From an uncultured Treponema sp. (GTDB lineage Bacteria > Spirochaetota > Spirochaetia > Treponematales > Treponemataceae): a DNA stretch of 5,963 nt. The notes under the pieces were generated by a model. That model made no database searches, was not told the origin of the DNA, and saw nothing but the letters and a program-made list of their open reading frames with translations. Below, in pieces: positions 5,266-5,963 of the stretch. Made by a program: the position numbers and the translations under genes. The stretch lies in the NCBI GenBank assembly GCA_937885235.1, contig CAKZZK010000229.1, forward strand, positions 1-5,963. The letters are read 5' to 3'. Numbering within the stretch: the first letter of the stretch is position 1; every line of letters starts with the position of its first letter.

Positions 5266-5963
5266 ATGGCTAAGACCAAATATGTTTATTTCTTTGGTGA
5301 TGGCGATGCAGAAGGCGATGAAAGCATGCGCGCCGAACTTGGCGGAAAAGGTGCAAACCTTGCTCAAATGGCAAAAGCTCCATTGAGCCTTCCTGTTCCG
5401 TCAGGGTTTACAATTTCAACTGATGTATGCCAAGCATACTACAAATTGGATAGACAGTATCCAGCTGGCTTGGAAGCAGAAGTTAAGAAGTATCTTACAA
5501 AACTAGAAAAGTCTATGGGCAAAAAACTTGGCGATGCCAATGACCCACTTTTAGTTTCTGTACGTTCTGGTGCTGCAATTTCAATGCCTGGAATGATGGA
5601 TACAATTTTGAATCTTGGCCTTAACGATGAGTCTGTTCTTGGTTTGGCAGAAAAAACTGAAAACCCAAGATTTGCGTGGGACGCTTATCGTCGCTTTATT
5701 CAGATGTTTGGCGATGTTGCAATGGGTGTTGAGCATGCAAAATTTGAAACTATCATTGAAGAAGTAAAATCACATCGTGGAATCACCGAAGACACCGAGC
5801 TTACAACTGAAGAGTTGCAAGAAATCGTAAAGAAGTACAAAGTTCTTTACAAAAAAGAAAAGGGCGAAGATTTCCCACAAGACCCAGAAGAACAAATGTG
5901 GGCTGCAATTGGAGCCGTTTTTGGTTCATGGATGAATCCTCGTGCAATCACCTATCGCAAATT
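5266..5963 (+). CDS. ppdK: Pyruvate,phosphate dikinase, N-terminal part (cut by window end)
   Basis: The frame from the ATG at 5266 runs open to the window edge and gives 232 residues of pyruvate,phosphate dikinase, which interconverts pyruvate, ATP and phosphate with phosphoenolpyruvate, AMP and pyrophosphate in the cytosol. Recognised blocks of the N-terminal ATP-binding domain are GGKGANLAQM (26-35, with the conserved Lys28), LPVPSGFTIST (42-52), SVRSGAAISMPGMMDTILN (98-116, with Arg100 expected to contact ATP phosphates) and the AWDAYRRFIQMFGDV block (137-151). Full-length enzymes are roughly 870-900 residues, so the phosphohistidine and PEP domains lie beyond the window. The start has GGAGGA five bases upstream and a strong promoter. 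Codons favour A/T endings (GCA, CTT, GAA), unlike the receptor operon. In anaerobes with pyrophosphate-linked glycolysis this enzyme often runs in the ATP-forming direction; that role is inferred here. Confidence 0.96.
   Translation, partial: MAKTKYVYFFGDGDAEGDESMRAELGGKGANLAQMAKAPLSLPVPSGFTISTDVCQAYYKLDRQYPAGLEAEVKKYLTKLEKSMGKKLGDANDPLLVSVRSGAAISMPGMMDTILNLGLNDESVLGLAEKTENPRFAWDAYRRFIQMFGDVAMGVEHAKFETIIEEVKSHRGITEDTELTTEELQEIVKKYKVLYKKEKGEDFPQDPEEQMWAAIGAVFGSWMNPRAITYRK

Overview
The window looks like a piece of a spirochaete chromosome, most likely a gut- or rumen-type Treponema. This is inference from protein style: the methyl-accepting chemotaxis protein has a Treponema-like HAMP and signalling-helix sequence, a small membrane-anchored HD-GYP-type protein lies beside it, an Rpn-family fragment is present, and there is a pyruvate,phosphate dikinase. 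No rRNA or other marker gene is present to prove the taxon.

Left part (1-1128): a decayed accessory zone. A plus-strand Rpn-family fragment enters from the left edge and breaks off after about 45 recognisable residues. It faces, tail to tail, a minus-strand PD-(D/E)XK nuclease-like gene whose 3' end has slipped out of frame. The conserved-looking C-terminus of that gene continues in the next frame down to 169, so the intact protein would be about 270 residues. A good extended -10 promoter and a Shine-Dalgarno site still precede this gene.

Middle (1129-5083): three minus-strand genes in a tight row, transcribed from right to left: a chemotaxis receptor (dCache, HAMP and MA signalling domains), a three-TM HD-GYP-type phosphohydrolase 30 bases later, and a patatin-like lipid hydrolase 7 bases after that. 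They probably form one operon driven by a TTGAAA-N17-TATACT promoter, with a possible internal promoter in front of the HD gene. The order suggests a signalling unit: external ligand sensing, cyclic-dinucleotide turnover and lipid hydrolysis. The link is inferred, not shown.

Right part (5084-5963): a divergent intergenic region with two textbook sigma-70-like promoters pointing away from each other and a 6-3-6 inverted repeat on the receptor's -35 box. It is followed by the first 232 codons of ppdK, a central carbon-metabolism gene, cut by the window edge. ppdK is visibly more AT-rich than the receptor operon. No tRNA, rRNA, CRISPR array, complete insertion sequence or convincing intrinsic terminator was seen.
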